Origin: an uncultured Bacteroidales bacterium
Lineage (GTDB): Bacteria; Bacteroidota; Bacteroidia; Bacteroidales; Bacteroidaceae
Assembly: GCA_902768605.1 (NCBI GenBank)
Contig: CACXLY010000001.1
Coordinates: forward strand, 36,850 to 100,849
DNA: 64,000 bases
Direction: 5' to 3'
Shown: positions 1-8,411 of the stretch, in pieces
Numbering within the stretch: position 1 is the stretch's first letter
Layout: every line of letters starts with the position of its first letter
Made by a program: the position numbers and the translations under genes
Notes under the pieces: model-generated
What the model was told of the DNA's origin: nothing
Seen by the model: the letters and a program-made list of their open reading frames with translations, nothing else
The model's database searches: none

Positions 1-154
1 ACACGTCGAGCCCTGTCTCCTTCTCTACATAGGCAGTAAGCCTATCGACTGCCCACCTTTGCACAGGCGGCAGATACAGGCTGGCGGCAAGCAGCACGAC
101 AAGCAACACCAGCGCCAAGAGCGTCCACAAGATGTATTTCAGCGCGCGTTTCAC
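1..154 (-). CDS. tamB: TamB-like translocation/assembly module, 5' end only
   Basis: Only the first 51 codons are in the window; the gene runs off the left edge. Read from a GTG at 154, the product starts with a basic residue patch (VKRALKY), then one hydrophobic helix rich in Leu/Val/Ala, then LPPVQRW and a stretch ending YVEKETGLDV. That layout (single N-terminal anchor, then the start of a long periplasmic beta-helical protein of the AsmA/TamB kind) is typical of Bacteroidetes TamB homologues, which help lipid or outer-membrane protein transport to the outer membrane. The family call rests on N-terminal pattern only. A TAAATTTG -7 box (rc of 159-166) sits directly before the GTG, so the transcript may be nearly leaderless. 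The gene is divergent from the efflux operon. Confidence 0.6.
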   Translation of the reverse strand, partial: MKRALKYILWTLLALVLLVVLLAASLYLPPVQRWAVDRLTAYVEKETGLDV

Positions 155-263
155 GCTGCAAATTTACGCTTTTATTGCCACACGACAAAGCATTCTTTCT
201 TTTTTTCTAAAAGAAGACGTCGAAAAACGCGACACGTCGCTCATCCAGACACGCTTCGACCTG

Positions 264-301
264 TGTCCGTTTCCGAACAGTCATGTGTCCGGAAATGGAC
301 A
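264..301 (+). promoter_or_regulatory. Two dyad sites 22 bp apart, candidate activator-binding sites
   Basis: Site 1 (264-279) reads TGTCCG-TTTC-CGAACA and site 2 (286-301) reads TGTCCG-GAAA-TGGACA. Each is an imperfect palindrome with a 4-bp centre and their centres are 22 bp (two helical turns) apart. They lie 44-81 bp upstream of the sigma-54 -24 element, a fitting place for an NtrC-type activator. Caution: other intergenic arrays in this window also have a 22-bp period without any sigma-54 promoter, so these could be members of that repeat class. Confidence 0.5.
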
Positions 302-344
302 CTCTCGTTTCTCACTCATGTTCATTCTCAAGCAGTTACGAGTT

Positions 345-360
345 TGGCACGCTTATTGCA
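345..360 (+). promoter_or_regulatory. Sigma-54 (-24/-12) promoter of the efflux operon
   Basis: TGGCACGCTTATTGCA matches the sigma-54 consensus TGGCAC-N5-TTGC, with GG at 346-347 and GC at 358-359 exactly 12 bp apart. The predicted transcript start near 371 leaves a leader of about 44 nt before the ATG at 415. The downstream locus encodes an NtrC-family activator and kinase, and rpoN is at 49643. Confidence 0.85.
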
Positions 361-414
361 TATTATGAATAAGGTGACGCGACATGTTAGCAACATATTT
401 AACTGTAAACGATA

Positions 415-1767
415 ATGAATTCTCTACGACAAGCGCTCGCTATGATGCGAGATGAAAAGCTGTTCTCCGCCATTCATATTGCGGGCACGGCTATGGCAAT
501 AGCTTTCACGATGGTGATGGCTGTGGTCTATTACATTAAGTTGGCTCCCATTTATCCCGAGGCGAACAGAGCCCGGACCTTGTATTTCGAGGGCATCCGC
601 GTTGTGGCGGAAAACGGAGGTCAAGGGCAGATGCCGTTCGGTCAGAAGGCTTTGGAGGAGTGGTTCGAGGCGAGTCCCAACATCGAGTATTGTGCGCCGA
701 CAACGTTGGCCTGCGGTACGGGCAAGCTTCTCGGAAAGAGCCTCCAGCCCGTCGCACTTGGTAATGGCGAGTTCGTCGAGGCAGTCACGAACGAGACCAA
801 CGCGGACTTCTTCAAGATTTATGAGTACGAGTTTCTCGAGGGCAGGGCATTCACGAAGCAGGAGGTCGAGGCGCTCGACATGGTTTGCGTCATTGGCGAT
901 GGCTTTGCAGAGCGTCTGTTCGGCAAGGGCATCGAGGCGGTGGGCAAGACGGTAAGCTTGGAGGACAGCTACGAGTTGCGCGTCGTGGGCGTCGTCCGGC
1001 AGGGAAGTCAGCTCGCGCCAGACAGCTACGCCGACCTCTTCATGCCTTACACGCTCGACCATGTCCTCTATAGAGACTCCCCGTATGCAGGCAACTTCTC
1101 CATCGTGGCTACTGTGAAAGACGCAAAGCACCTGAAGGCATTGCGCAAGGAACTGGAGGAATTGGAGGCGCGACTAACGATAAACCAAGTGGAGATAACA
1201 GGCGGTGTCATGTTCTTCGGGGAAGGTGTCAAAACGAGAGTGGATCTGACGCGCGACTTGGAGAGTCACGCCATGCACGCTCTCCGCACGTCGAACCGCA
1301 AGGACAACCTCGACATCATCTCCAACAGGCAACTCGTCATGCACTTTGCCGGCTTGCTCTTTGTCCTGCTATTCGTGCCGGCACTCAATCTGTGCGGTAT
1401 CGTAGCAGGCAGGATGGAGAGGCGCACGGCTGAGATGGCTGTCCGCAAGACCTTCGGCGCACGTCGCAGCACGCTCTTGAACCAAGTGGTGACGGAGAAT
1501 CTCGTGTTGACCAGCATCGGCGGACTCATCGGACTTGCGCTTTCGTGGCTCTCCATTTACAACTTCCGCACCGAACTGCTTGGCATGTTCTTCGACAACA
1601 CGACACTCAGCTCGGCTCCCATCGTGACGGGCGAAATGTTGTTCGCGCCCCTGCTATTCGTCGGATGCTTTGCCGCCATACTTGTGCTGAACGTGCTTTC
1701 CGCGTTGCTGCCGGCTTGGCTTAGTTTAAGGAAACCGATTGTAGAGTCGATGATGGAGAAGAGATAA
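415..1767 (+). CDS. MacB/FtsX-type ABC transporter permease, pair 1 subunit A
   Basis: 450 aa. An N-terminal transmembrane helix (about residues 20-42, after SLRQALAMMRDEKLFSA) is followed by a large MacB-like periplasmic domain (about 45-305) and a C-terminal FtsX domain with three helices (about 310-440). The conserved cytoplasmic segment AEMAVRKTFGARRSTLL lies between helices 2 and 3, and the C-terminus is SLRKPIVESMMEKR. The same end motif recurs in the A subunits at 4009 and 9749, so these are tandem paralogues. First gene of the operon behind the sigma-54 promoter; ATG at 415 overlaps a TAATG. Expected role: inner-membrane part of an ATP-driven exporter working with TolC and a fusion protein. 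Substrate cannot be read from sequence. Confidence 0.88.
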   Translation: MNSLRQALAMMRDEKLFSAIHIAGTAMAIAFTMVMAVVYYIKLAPIYPEANRARTLYFEGIRVVAENGGQGQMPFGQKALEEWFEASPNIEYCAPTTLACGTGKLLGKSLQPVALGNGEFVEAVTNETNADFFKIYEYEFLEGRAFTKQEVEALDMVCVIGDGFAERLFGKGIEAVGKTVSLEDSYELRVVGVVRQGSQLAPDSYADLFMPYTLDHVLYRDSPYAGNFSIVATVKDAKHLKALRKELEELEARLTINQVEITGGVMFFGEGVKTRVDLTRDLESHAMHALRTSNRKDNLDIISNRQLVMHFAGLLFVLLFVPALNLCGIVAGRMERRTAEMAVRKTFGARRSTLLNQVVTENLVLTSIGGLIGLALSWLSIYNFRTELLGMFFDNTTLSSAPIVTGEMLFAPLLFVGCFAAILVLNVLSALLPAWLSLRKPIVESMMEKR

Positions 1768-1770
1768 AGA

Positions 1771-1805
1771 GACCCCCTCCAACTCCCCCTTAAAGGGGGA
1801 GGACT
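1771..1805. repeat. GC-rich palindromic repeat, left arm of an inverted pair
   Basis: GACCCCCTCCAACTCCCCC followed by TTAAAGGGGGAG. It is the reverse complement, with one difference, of the copy at 1873-1904. The pair brackets the start codon of the next gene. Confidence 0.85.
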
Positions 1806-1841
1806 TCATTCACACTAAAAACAGAACAAAACAATACAAAA

Positions 1842-3167
1842 ATGAATAATCTTCCAAAAGTAACTTCTAAGTTCTCCCCCTTTAAGGGGGAGTTAGAGGG
1901 GGTCCGCAGGTCTTCTGTATGGCTCTTCCTCGAACTTGTCATCATTACCGTTGTGGCTTGGGTCGTGTTCGATCCGGCGATTGTAAACCTCTACTACAAG
2001 AGTTTGCCGAGTGGCTACGACAACGACCGCCTGTTGTATGCCGAGACGATTCTGAACAGAATCTCCGTGGACGGGCATTACCTCGTGACGGACGAGCGCA
2101 AGCAGGAGATGATTCGGCGGCTTGAATCGGTGGAGGGCATAGAGAGTGTTTATGTTTATGCCAACAATTGGGGCTCGATTGGCTTCGATAACGTCAGCTT
2201 CTACATGCTGAAGAAAGACCAGGACACACTGTGGGTTCCTCAAATCAGCTTCATTCATGATGCCAGCTTCTTCGAGACGTACGGCCTGAAACCTCTGCCC
2301 GGAAGCCCTTCGGCAAAGGAACTCTCGCACATCCAATTGCGTTCTAATGAGATTGTCCTGACGCGGAGCGCAGCCATTTCATACTTTGGGACGGACGATG
2401 TCGTAGGCAAGCACGTCCAGAACATGGTGAACAATACGCTCGATGAATTGACTGTCGCAGGCGTGGTCGAAGACATCCGCGTGTCTCCGGCACGTGCTCT
2501 GCGCTCACTCCTCTTCAGTCCCAGCGACCTGAATGTCTATAATATATACTTCGCCATTCGCTTGAAGAAAGGCATCAACCCCAAACGTTTCGTCGAGGAA
2601 CACGGGAAGGAACTCATCGCGCAAGGCAAGACGGACTACTGCCGCATACGTCGGCTCATGACATTCGACGAGCATCTCCGCCAGATGGAACTCGACGAAG
2701 GGCGTCCGCAAGAGGTGAACCGAAGCCTCATGTTAGCGCTGTTCTTCCTCGTCAACCTGTGTCTGGCGGTCATCGGAACGGTGTGGCTGCAGGCAAGACG
2801 CAAGACGGAAGAGTGTGGCATACGTCGCGCTTTCGGAGCCACCCGCTCGCGGCTGCTGTTCTCATTCCTCGCGGACGGTGCTTTGATGGCAACCGTCGCC
2901 GTCGTCATCGGCTGCATCATCTTCCTGAATTACGCTTACAGCGGCTACGAGATAGTGAACGGCTACGAGGACTTCGATACGATGTACCGTCCGGAATTCT
3001 TCACGCCGAAGTCCGACCTCACTTGGGTGGAGCACTTCATGCCGCACTTCCTCATCGTGTCCGGCGTGGTGTACATTATTATATTATGTACCGTCCTCAT
3101 CGGCACCACGATTCCTGCCCTGAAGATAATAGGCACGAAAGTCACCGACGCACTTCGCGATGAGTGA
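1842..3167 (+). CDS. MacB/FtsX-type ABC transporter permease, pair 1 subunit B
   Basis: 441 aa. Helix 1 (about 27-48), a periplasmic domain, and a C-terminal FtsX domain with the cytoplasmic motif GIRRAFGATRSRLL and the end motif TKVTDALRDE. It is the B-type partner of the A-type permease just upstream (74 bp gap); B paralogues are at 5373 and 11062. Residues 12-21 ([10 protein letters not shown]) are encoded by the GC-rich repeat at 1873-1904. The paralogue at 11062 goes straight from IF to RRRSSLWLILEL where this protein has KF, then the repeat peptide, then VRRSSVWLFLEL, so the repeat looks like an in-frame insertion ahead of helix 1. The protein remains open and otherwise intact. Confidence 0.88.
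   Translation: MNNLPKVTSKFSPFKGELEGVRRSSVWLFLELVIITVVAWVVFDPAIVNLYYKSLPSGYDNDRLLYAETILNRISVDGHYLVTDERKQEMIRRLESVEGIESVYVYANNWGSIGFDNVSFYMLKKDQDTLWVPQISFIHDASFFETYGLKPLPGSPSAKELSHIQLRSNEIVLTRSAAISYFGTDDVVGKHVQNMVNNTLDELTVAGVVEDIRVSPARALRSLLFSPSDLNVYNIYFAIRLKKGINPKRFVEEHGKELIAQGKTDYCRIRRLMTFDEHLRQMELDEGRPQEVNRSLMLALFFLVNLCLAVIGTVWLQARRKTEECGIRRAFGATRSRLLFSFLADGALMATVAVVIGCIIFLNYAYSGYEIVNGYEDFDTMYRPEFFTPKSDLTWVEHFMPHFLIVSGVVYIIILCTVLIGTTIPALKIIGTKVTDALRDE
1873..1904. repeat. GC-rich palindromic repeat inside permease coding region
   Basis: CTCCCCCTTTAAGGGGGAG core plus TTAGAGGGGGTC, inverted relative to 1771-1805. Read in frame it gives the peptide [10 protein letters not shown]. Confidence 0.85.
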
Positions 3168-3184
3168 CTCTTCACGTCAAAGAG

Positions 3185-3253
3185 TTTGCAACTACATGTA
3201 CTTGCAATTGAATGTACATGAACTTGCAATTGAATGTACATGAACTTGCAAAC
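3185..3253. repeat. 22-bp-period palindromic word array (TTGCAA/TGTACA)
   Basis: TTGCAA occurs at 3186, 3202, 3224 and 3246; the last two steps are exactly 22 bp. TGTACA lies between them. Located between permease B1 and the ATPase gene, both on the plus strand. Confidence 0.85.
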
Positions 3254-3327
3254 AACCTGACACGTTAACTCGAGCCTCGCAACAGCATACAAGCATCAAC
3301 ACAACATTAAATAAATAAAAAAACATT

Positions 3328-4005
3328 ATGGAAAACGTAATCAAACTTACAGAGATCAACAAAATCTATCGTACTGAAGAAGTGGAGACACAAGCGTTGG
3401 AAAACGTGAACATCGAGGTGAAGAAGGGCGAGTTCCTGAGCATCATGGGGCCTTCAGGCTGTGGCAAATCCACGCTCCTCAACATTATGGGCCTCTTGGA
3501 CGAGCCCACGAGCGGCACCATCGAACTGTGCGGAACCATCATCGACCCGAAGCTGCCGGACAATAAACTTGCAGAACTGAGGAACAAGACACTTGGCTTC
3601 GTGTTCCAGAGCTTCCATCTCATCTCAACGCTCAACGTATTGGACAACGTGCAGATACCGCTCATCTATCGCGGCGTGCGCAGCAGCGAGCGCATCCGTC
3701 TGGCCAAGGAAGTCATCGAGCGCGTCGGCCTCAGCCATCGCATGAAGCACCGCCCCACACAGCTCTCAGGCGGTCAGTGTCAGCGCGTCGCGATAGCCAG
3801 GGCCGTGATAGGCAATCCCGAGATTCTTTTGGCTGATGAACCGACCGGCAACCTCGACTCGAAAATGGGTGCCGAAATCATGGAACTGCTGCATCAACTC
3901 AATAAAGAAGACGGCAGAACGATTGTGATGGTCACGCACAACGAGAAGCAAGCCCAGCAGACCGACCGCATCATCAAGTTCCTCGACGGACGACAGATTG
4001 GTTAA
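3328..4005 (+). CDS. ABC transporter ATP-binding protein (MacB/LolD type)
   Basis: 225 aa, the usual length for a stand-alone LolD/MacB-type ATPase. Visible motifs: Walker A GPSGCGKST (41-49), Q-loop FQSFHL, signature LSGGQCQRVAIARA, Walker B ILLADEPTGNLD with the D-loop, and the H-loop histidine in MVTHNE. It is the only ATPase in the locus, so it must serve all three permease pairs unless partners lie elsewhere. It is followed after 3 bp by permease A2, so the two are very likely translated from one message. It sits on the cytoplasmic face and powers the FtsX-type permeases. Confidence 0.95.
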   Translation: MENVIKLTEINKIYRTEEVETQALENVNIEVKKGEFLSIMGPSGCGKSTLLNIMGLLDEPTSGTIELCGTIIDPKLPDNKLAELRNKTLGFVFQSFHLISTLNVLDNVQIPLIYRGVRSSERIRLAKEVIERVGLSHRMKHRPTQLSGGQCQRVAIARAVIGNPEILLADEPTGNLDSKMGAEIMELLHQLNKEDGRTIVMVTHNEKQAQQTDRIIKFLDGRQIG

Positions 4006-4008
4006 AAC

Positions 4009-5364
4009 ATGAGTAAATTCTTTCTATTTCTGCGTCATGCGATAGCTTTGGTGCGTGCCGACAAGCTGTTCTCCACTATTTATATCGCCGGAACTGCTGT
4101 CGCCATCGCCTCCGCCATGGTTGTCGCCATCGTGCTGAACATCATGCTGGCGGACATCAGGCCAGAGGTGAACCGCAGCCGGACGCTCTACGTCACCAAC
4201 ACGTTCAAGAGGGCATCGCAAGAAGAGGAGCATATAGAATACAGCTCAACCCTTGCCATCGATTCTTGCTTCAAGAAGCTGAAATGCGTGGAAGCGGTGG
4301 CAGGAATCGCAGATGCTTATACCGTAGTCGGCATCAGAGCATACGACACGAGTTTTCAGCAGTCGGTGCCTATCACGCTTCTCGACGTCAACCCCGACTT
4401 CTTCCGTCTCTACGAATTCAGCTTCACAAGTGGCCGTCCCTTTTCAGAGAAAGAGTTCCGCGACGGCGACAATGTCTGCGTCATTTCAGATAAGGTGGCG
4501 AAGGCGCTCTTAAACGGAGAAGACTTAGGAGAGGAAGCATCTTCCATCTTCATCAATGGCTTCACCTATCGTGTCGTGGGCATTATGAAGCGGGTTAGCT
4601 TCGCGATGGACGGGGCAGCAGCAGACGTCTATATTCCCTACACATCGAAAGAGATGTCGAACCATCCCGAGTCGCGCGACCCGATGGCACTGGACTTCTC
4701 CTACGCCGGAAGCCTTTCCGTTCGCATCCTTCTCAAGAAGGGTTACACGAAGCAAGACTTCCTCAACGAGTTCGAGCCGCTTCGCAAGCAGTACGAAGCC
4801 GTGACAAGCACCCAGTTAGGAGAGCAGGTGCAATGGATAACGATGGTGTACAGTCACTTCGCCAAGAAGATAACGTTTCTTCCGCATGACATGAGAGACA
4901 GTAGCACAGCCATGAAAGCGGTGAACCTCTTGCCGCCGGCACTGCTGATGCTTCTCTTCCTTTTCCTGCCCGCCATCAATCTCAGCGGACTTGTCAGCAA
5001 TAGGATGGAGGCCCGCCGTGCTGAGATGGGCATCCGCAAAGCTTTCGGAGCGAAACGCAGGACGCTTCTCGGCGAAGTCCTCTTCGAGAACCTTGTCCTC
5101 ACGCTACTTGGCGGACTTGTGGGTTGGCTGCTTTCGTGGGGCTTCATCAGCTTGATGCGAGGCAATATCATCCTCCAGTTGATATTAGGAGGATTCAATA
5201 AAGATGGCTTCGACTTCAGTCTCGACTACCAGATGTTCATCACGCCAACGCTCTTCCTTGTCTGCTTCATCTGCTGCGCCATACTTAATCTCATGGCTGC
5301 CCTCATTCCATCGTGGCACTCACTACGCAAGCCAATCGTTGAATCGTTGAATCAAAAGAGATAA
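4009..5364 (+). CDS. MacB/FtsX-type ABC transporter permease, pair 2 subunit A
   Basis: 451 aa. It shares with the A subunits at 415 and 9749 the N-terminal pattern (FLRHAIALVRADKLFSTIYIAGTA), a helix at about 18-42, the periplasmic MacB-like domain, the cytoplasmic GIRKAFGAKRRTLL motif between the last helices, and the C-terminus SLRKPIVESLNQKR. It starts 3 bp after the ATPase stop codon and ends 8 bp before the B2 subunit, so it belongs to a tight operon. By eye it is the most diverged of the three A copies; 415 and 9749 resemble each other more. No insertion of repeat DNA is seen in this copy. Confidence 0.88.
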   Translation: MSKFFLFLRHAIALVRADKLFSTIYIAGTAVAIASAMVVAIVLNIMLADIRPEVNRSRTLYVTNTFKRASQEEEHIEYSSTLAIDSCFKKLKCVEAVAGIADAYTVVGIRAYDTSFQQSVPITLLDVNPDFFRLYEFSFTSGRPFSEKEFRDGDNVCVISDKVAKALLNGEDLGEEASSIFINGFTYRVVGIMKRVSFAMDGAAADVYIPYTSKEMSNHPESRDPMALDFSYAGSLSVRILLKKGYTKQDFLNEFEPLRKQYEAVTSTQLGEQVQWITMVYSHFAKKITFLPHDMRDSSTAMKAVNLLPPALLMLLFLFLPAINLSGLVSNRMEARRAEMGIRKAFGAKRRTLLGEVLFENLVLTLLGGLVGWLLSWGFISLMRGNIILQLILGGFNKDGFDFSLDYQMFITPTLFLVCFICCAILNLMAALIPSWHSLRKPIVESLNQKR

Positions 5365-5372
5365 TACGCAAC

Positions 5373-6671
5373 ATGACACTCAAATCTTTTTGGGCACACC
5401 GCAAGCAAAACGGCTGGTTGCTCGTTGAAATAGCACTCGTCACAGTCCTCAGCTTCTACTTTATCGACCACTGCGTCGTCGTGGGTTACGACACCTACAT
5501 CTGCCGTGCTTCGGGCGATTTCGAAAAGAAGCATCTGGTGACGGGATTTGTGGGAAGCCTCCCGGGTGCACCTGCTTCGACCGATTCCGCCTCGATGTTC
5601 GGCCCGCTCTATGCTCTTCGCGACCATATCCGCAAACTGCCCGAAGTGCAATCCGTCTGCATAACCAACAGCTTTATAGGCGACCACAGCCAGGACTGGA
5701 CCACGATGGAACTGTATGCCGAAGCAGACACGATGCGCAGAGGCAAGGCATATCTGCATCAATTCCTCGTGGGTGAACACTACTTCGAAACGCACGGCTT
5801 GACGGCTGCAACAGGAAGCCCAGCCATTGAAACGCTGTCGGAAGAATGTCCCGAAGACGGCGTCATCATCACCCGCAGCCTTGCCCGCGCCATCTTCGAC
5901 ACAGATCAGGCGGTGGGCAGACGCATCGTGCTCGTCACTTACAACCCGAGAAGCAATTCGATGGACGAGGCGGAGACGAGGCATCGAAAGGTATTTGGCG
6001 TCGTCGAGGACGTGAAGGCCATGCCAAACCAACGCTACTTCTACAGCATCTTCACACCAACAACGCTCTGGGACAACTCGCCGCAGATGCTCATCCGTCT
6101 GAAGCCTGATGCCAACGCGAAAGCATTCATTGCAAAGAACAGCACGAAAGAAGGATTCATTCAAGAAGGCTATAAGGCTCTCGTACAACTGAAGACCTAC
6201 AAGGAATATCAGAACGAACACCCCAACTTCACAAGTCAGTACATCCTGCTGAACATCACCGGGCTGTTCCTCGGACTCTTCCTCGTGAACGTCGTCATAG
6301 GTACACTCGGCACCTACTGGCTGCAGATACGCAAGCGGACAGAGGACTTCGGCATCATGCGAAGCTTTGGCGCCAAGCGCCGCAACATTTTCGGAATGGT
6401 TTGGAAAGAGGTCGCGCTGCTCACCTTGATAGCTTGCATCATCGGTCAAGTCCTTTGGCTGCAGTTCGCGCTTCGTGTCGGCTTTGCCAACGGATTGAAT
6501 GAAATCAAGACCGGACAAGAGTCGGATTGGGTGACGAGTTTCTGGCCGCACTTCTTCGTCGTTTGTGGCGTGCAGTATCTCGTGCTTCTCGCCATCGTCA
6601 CGCTTGGTATAATAGTACCTTCTTTAATAGCAATGTACACCAAACCCGTCAATGCCCTGAGGCATGAGTGA
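5373..6671 (+). CDS. MacB/FtsX-type ABC transporter permease, pair 2 subunit B
   Basis: 432 aa. B-type subunit: a short cytoplasmic start (MTLKSFWAHRKQNG), helix 1 at about 15-34, a periplasmic domain, then the FtsX helices with GIMRSFGAKRRNIF and the end KPVNALRHE. This B copy lacks the repeat-derived peptide found in the copy at 1842, which supports that peptide being an insertion there. The stop is followed immediately by a 7-bp-period AT-rich array. Expected to form a heterodimer with the A2 subunit encoded 8 bp upstream and to use the ATPase at 3328. Confidence 0.88.
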   Translation: MTLKSFWAHRKQNGWLLVEIALVTVLSFYFIDHCVVVGYDTYICRASGDFEKKHLVTGFVGSLPGAPASTDSASMFGPLYALRDHIRKLPEVQSVCITNSFIGDHSQDWTTMELYAEADTMRRGKAYLHQFLVGEHYFETHGLTAATGSPAIETLSEECPEDGVIITRSLARAIFDTDQAVGRRIVLVTYNPRSNSMDEAETRHRKVFGVVEDVKAMPNQRYFYSIFTPTTLWDNSPQMLIRLKPDANAKAFIAKNSTKEGFIQEGYKALVQLKTYKEYQNEHPNFTSQYILLNITGLFLGLFLVNVVIGTLGTYWLQIRKRTEDFGIMRSFGAKRRNIFGMVWKEVALLTLIACIIGQVLWLQFALRVGFANGLNEIKTGQESDWVTSFWPHFFVVCGVQYLVLLAIVTLGIIVPSLIAMYTKPVNALRHE

Positions 6672-6703
6672 AGAGTGAAAAACGAAGAGTGAAGAATAAA
6701 AGT
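6666..6703. repeat. 7-bp-period array, inverted partner of 6801-6838
   Basis: GTGAAGA-type heptamers directly after the permease stop codon; near reverse complement of the array that encodes the TolC signal region. Confidence 0.75.
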
Positions 6704-6726
6704 TAGTAATTATCAACAAGGACAAC

Positions 6727-8241
6727 ATGTATTTAATAAACATCCATAACAATGGCCCATTATTTGTATGTCGCCGTCATATAGTGAGCGTAGTGGTATT
6801 TCTTATTCTTCACTCTTCACTCTTCGCTCTTCACTCCCAAGGTCAGACGCGTCTGACCTTGGACGACTGCATCGCGATGGCGCGGCGGCAAAGCGTGGAT
6901 GCGGCTGTGGCTCTGGGCGAGCTGAAGTCGGCCTACTGGCAATGGCGCAGCTACAAGGCCGACTTGCTGCCGGAGGTGTCGCTTTCGACGAGCGGCAGCT
7001 ACAACAAGCGCTACACGAGCTATCAGCAGGCCGACGGCGGCGTCTCGTATGTCCGCAACGACTACCTCGGCGCGGACGGCTCGCTCCATGTCACGCAGAA
7101 GATATGGCCGACGGGCGGCACCGTCTCCGTCGAGTCGTCGCTCGACTTCCTGCATCAGTCGGGAAGTGGCGGTGGCAACCAGTTCATGTCGCTCCCCGTT
7201 GCCGTCACGCTCTCGCAACCCCTCTTCGGCGTGAACCACCTGAAGTGGAGCCGTCGCATCGAGCCGCTGCGTTACCGCGAGGCACAGGCACGTTTCCTCA
7301 CCGAGACGGAGCAGGTGGCGATGGAGGCGGTAAGCCTCTTCTTCAGCCTCCTGATAGCAGGCGAGCAGGTGGGCATTGCCGAGCAGAACCTGCAGACGGC
7401 GGAGAAGCTCTACGAGGTGGCACAGGCCAAGCGCGAGATGGGCACCATCAGCGAGAACGACGTACTGCAGATGCGGCTCAACGTCTTGACTGCCCGCAGC
7501 AACCTCACCAGCGCAGAGAGCACGCGACAAGCCGCTCAATTCGCCCTCCGCTCGTTTCTCGATGTCGAGGAAGACATCGAGCCGGTCGTGCCGGATGATG
7601 TTCCGCAGCTTCACCTCATCTATGACGACGTCCTGGCTCACGCCTTGCAGAACAACGCCCTCGCCACCACGATGCGCCGCCGTCAGCTTGAGGCGGACTA
7701 CGCTGTCGCCTCGGCCAAGGCGAACCGACGCAGCGTAACGCTCTACGCTCAGCTTGGCTACACGGGGATGGACGAGAGCATCGGCGGCGCCTATCGCGAC
7801 CTGCTGAGCAAGGAGGTGGTACAGGTGGGCTTCTCCCTCCCTATCCTCGACTGGGGCAAACGTAAAGGGCAGCGCAAGATGGCTGAATCGAACCGCGAGA
7901 TAGTGCAGGGCCAGCTCCGCCAGCAGGCGCAGGACTTCCGCCAGAACCTCTTTGTCCTGACCGAACAGTTCAACAACCAGGCCGAGCAGCTGCGCATCGC
8001 CTGCGAGGCTGACACCATAGCCCGCAAGCGTTACCACACGAACATCGAGACGTTCAAAATCGGCACCATCTCCACTTTGGAACTTTCCGACGCGCAGGCC
8101 TCCAAGGACGCAGCGCGGCAAAACCGCATTGCGCAGCTCTACAACTACTGGCGCTACTACTACCAGCTCCGCTCGATTGCCCTCTGGGACTTCGTGGAGG
8201 ACCACGACATCACGGCTGACATAGAGAAATTGATTAAATGA
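6727..8241 (+). CDS. tolC: TolC-family outer-membrane efflux channel
   Basis: 504 aa. After an N-terminal export signal the mature part starts near QTRLTLDDCIAMARR and shows the two OEP repeats of TolC proteins, each with long coiled-coil helices (for example EQVGIAEQNLQTAEKLYEVA and the second-half segment after FRQNLFVLTEQFNNQAEQ) and beta strands for the barrel. It forms the trimeric outer-membrane duct for the ABC pump in this locus. The hydrophobic core of the signal peptide (FLILHSSLFALHS) is written by a 7-bp-period repeat (6801-6838), and an inverted copy lies just upstream of the start. The GC-rich coding DNA begins right after the repeat, so the native signal peptide may have been replaced. 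Start at ATG 6727 is likely but a later start is possible. Confidence 0.9.
   Translation: MYLINIHNNGPLFVCRRHIVSVVVFLILHSSLFALHSQGQTRLTLDDCIAMARRQSVDAAVALGELKSAYWQWRSYKADLLPEVSLSTSGSYNKRYTSYQQADGGVSYVRNDYLGADGSLHVTQKIWPTGGTVSVESSLDFLHQSGSGGGNQFMSLPVAVTLSQPLFGVNHLKWSRRIEPLRYREAQARFLTETEQVAMEAVSLFFSLLIAGEQVGIAEQNLQTAEKLYEVAQAKREMGTISENDVLQMRLNVLTARSNLTSAESTRQAAQFALRSFLDVEEDIEPVVPDDVPQLHLIYDDVLAHALQNNALATTMRRRQLEADYAVASAKANRRSVTLYAQLGYTGMDESIGGAYRDLLSKEVVQVGFSLPILDWGKRKGQRKMAESNREIVQGQLRQQAQDFRQNLFVLTEQFNNQAEQLRIACEADTIARKRYHTNIETFKIGTISTLELSDAQASKDAARQNRIAQLYNYWRYYYQLRSIALWDFVEDHDITADIEKLIK
6801..6838. repeat. 7-bp-period array encoding the TolC signal-peptide core
   Basis: Heptamers of the form CTCTTCA/TTCTTCA repeated about five times in frame inside the start of the tolC gene. 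Confidence 0.8.
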
Positions 8242-8276
8242 AAGAAACAGCTCCAAAAAGAGGCGTCAGTTTTTCC

Positions 8277-8376
8277 CACACGTGGGAACCGTAGTCCCTT
8301 CACGTGGGGACTGGAGTTTCTTCACGTGGGGACTGGAGTCCCTTCACGTGGGGACTGAAGTTCCTTCACGTGGGAT
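8277..8376. repeat. 22-bp-period array built on CACGTG
   Basis: CACGTG occurs at 8279, 8301, 8323, 8345 and 8367, every step exactly 22 bp; between them the word GGGGACTGGAGT recurs with small changes. It fills the gap between tolC and the fusion-protein gene. An open frame runs through it from 8304, but that would put a repeat-coded tail before the real N-terminus. Confidence 0.95.
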
Positions 8377-8411
8377 ATTCAGACGCCATCAGAAGCATAA
8401 TTGGAAACAAC

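Noticed and set aside
59..415. Open frame of 118 codons before the efflux operon
   Set aside because: It overlaps the tamB start, the dyad sites and the sigma-54 promoter, and its composition looks non-coding.
5352..6551. Long antisense frame opposite permease B2, and similar ones opposite tolC (6817-8256) and the GH3 gene (21539-22906 plus)
   Set aside because: They mirror G+C-rich codon usage of real genes and show no family motifs.
8277..8376. 22-bp arrays as CRISPR arrays
   Set aside because: There are no spacer/repeat units of CRISPR size, the whole unit is 22 bp, and no cas genes are present.
8304..8411. Longer N-terminus for the fusion protein from ATG 8304
   Set aside because: The extra 36 codons are entirely 22-bp repeat DNA and precede a normal basic start and membrane anchor.
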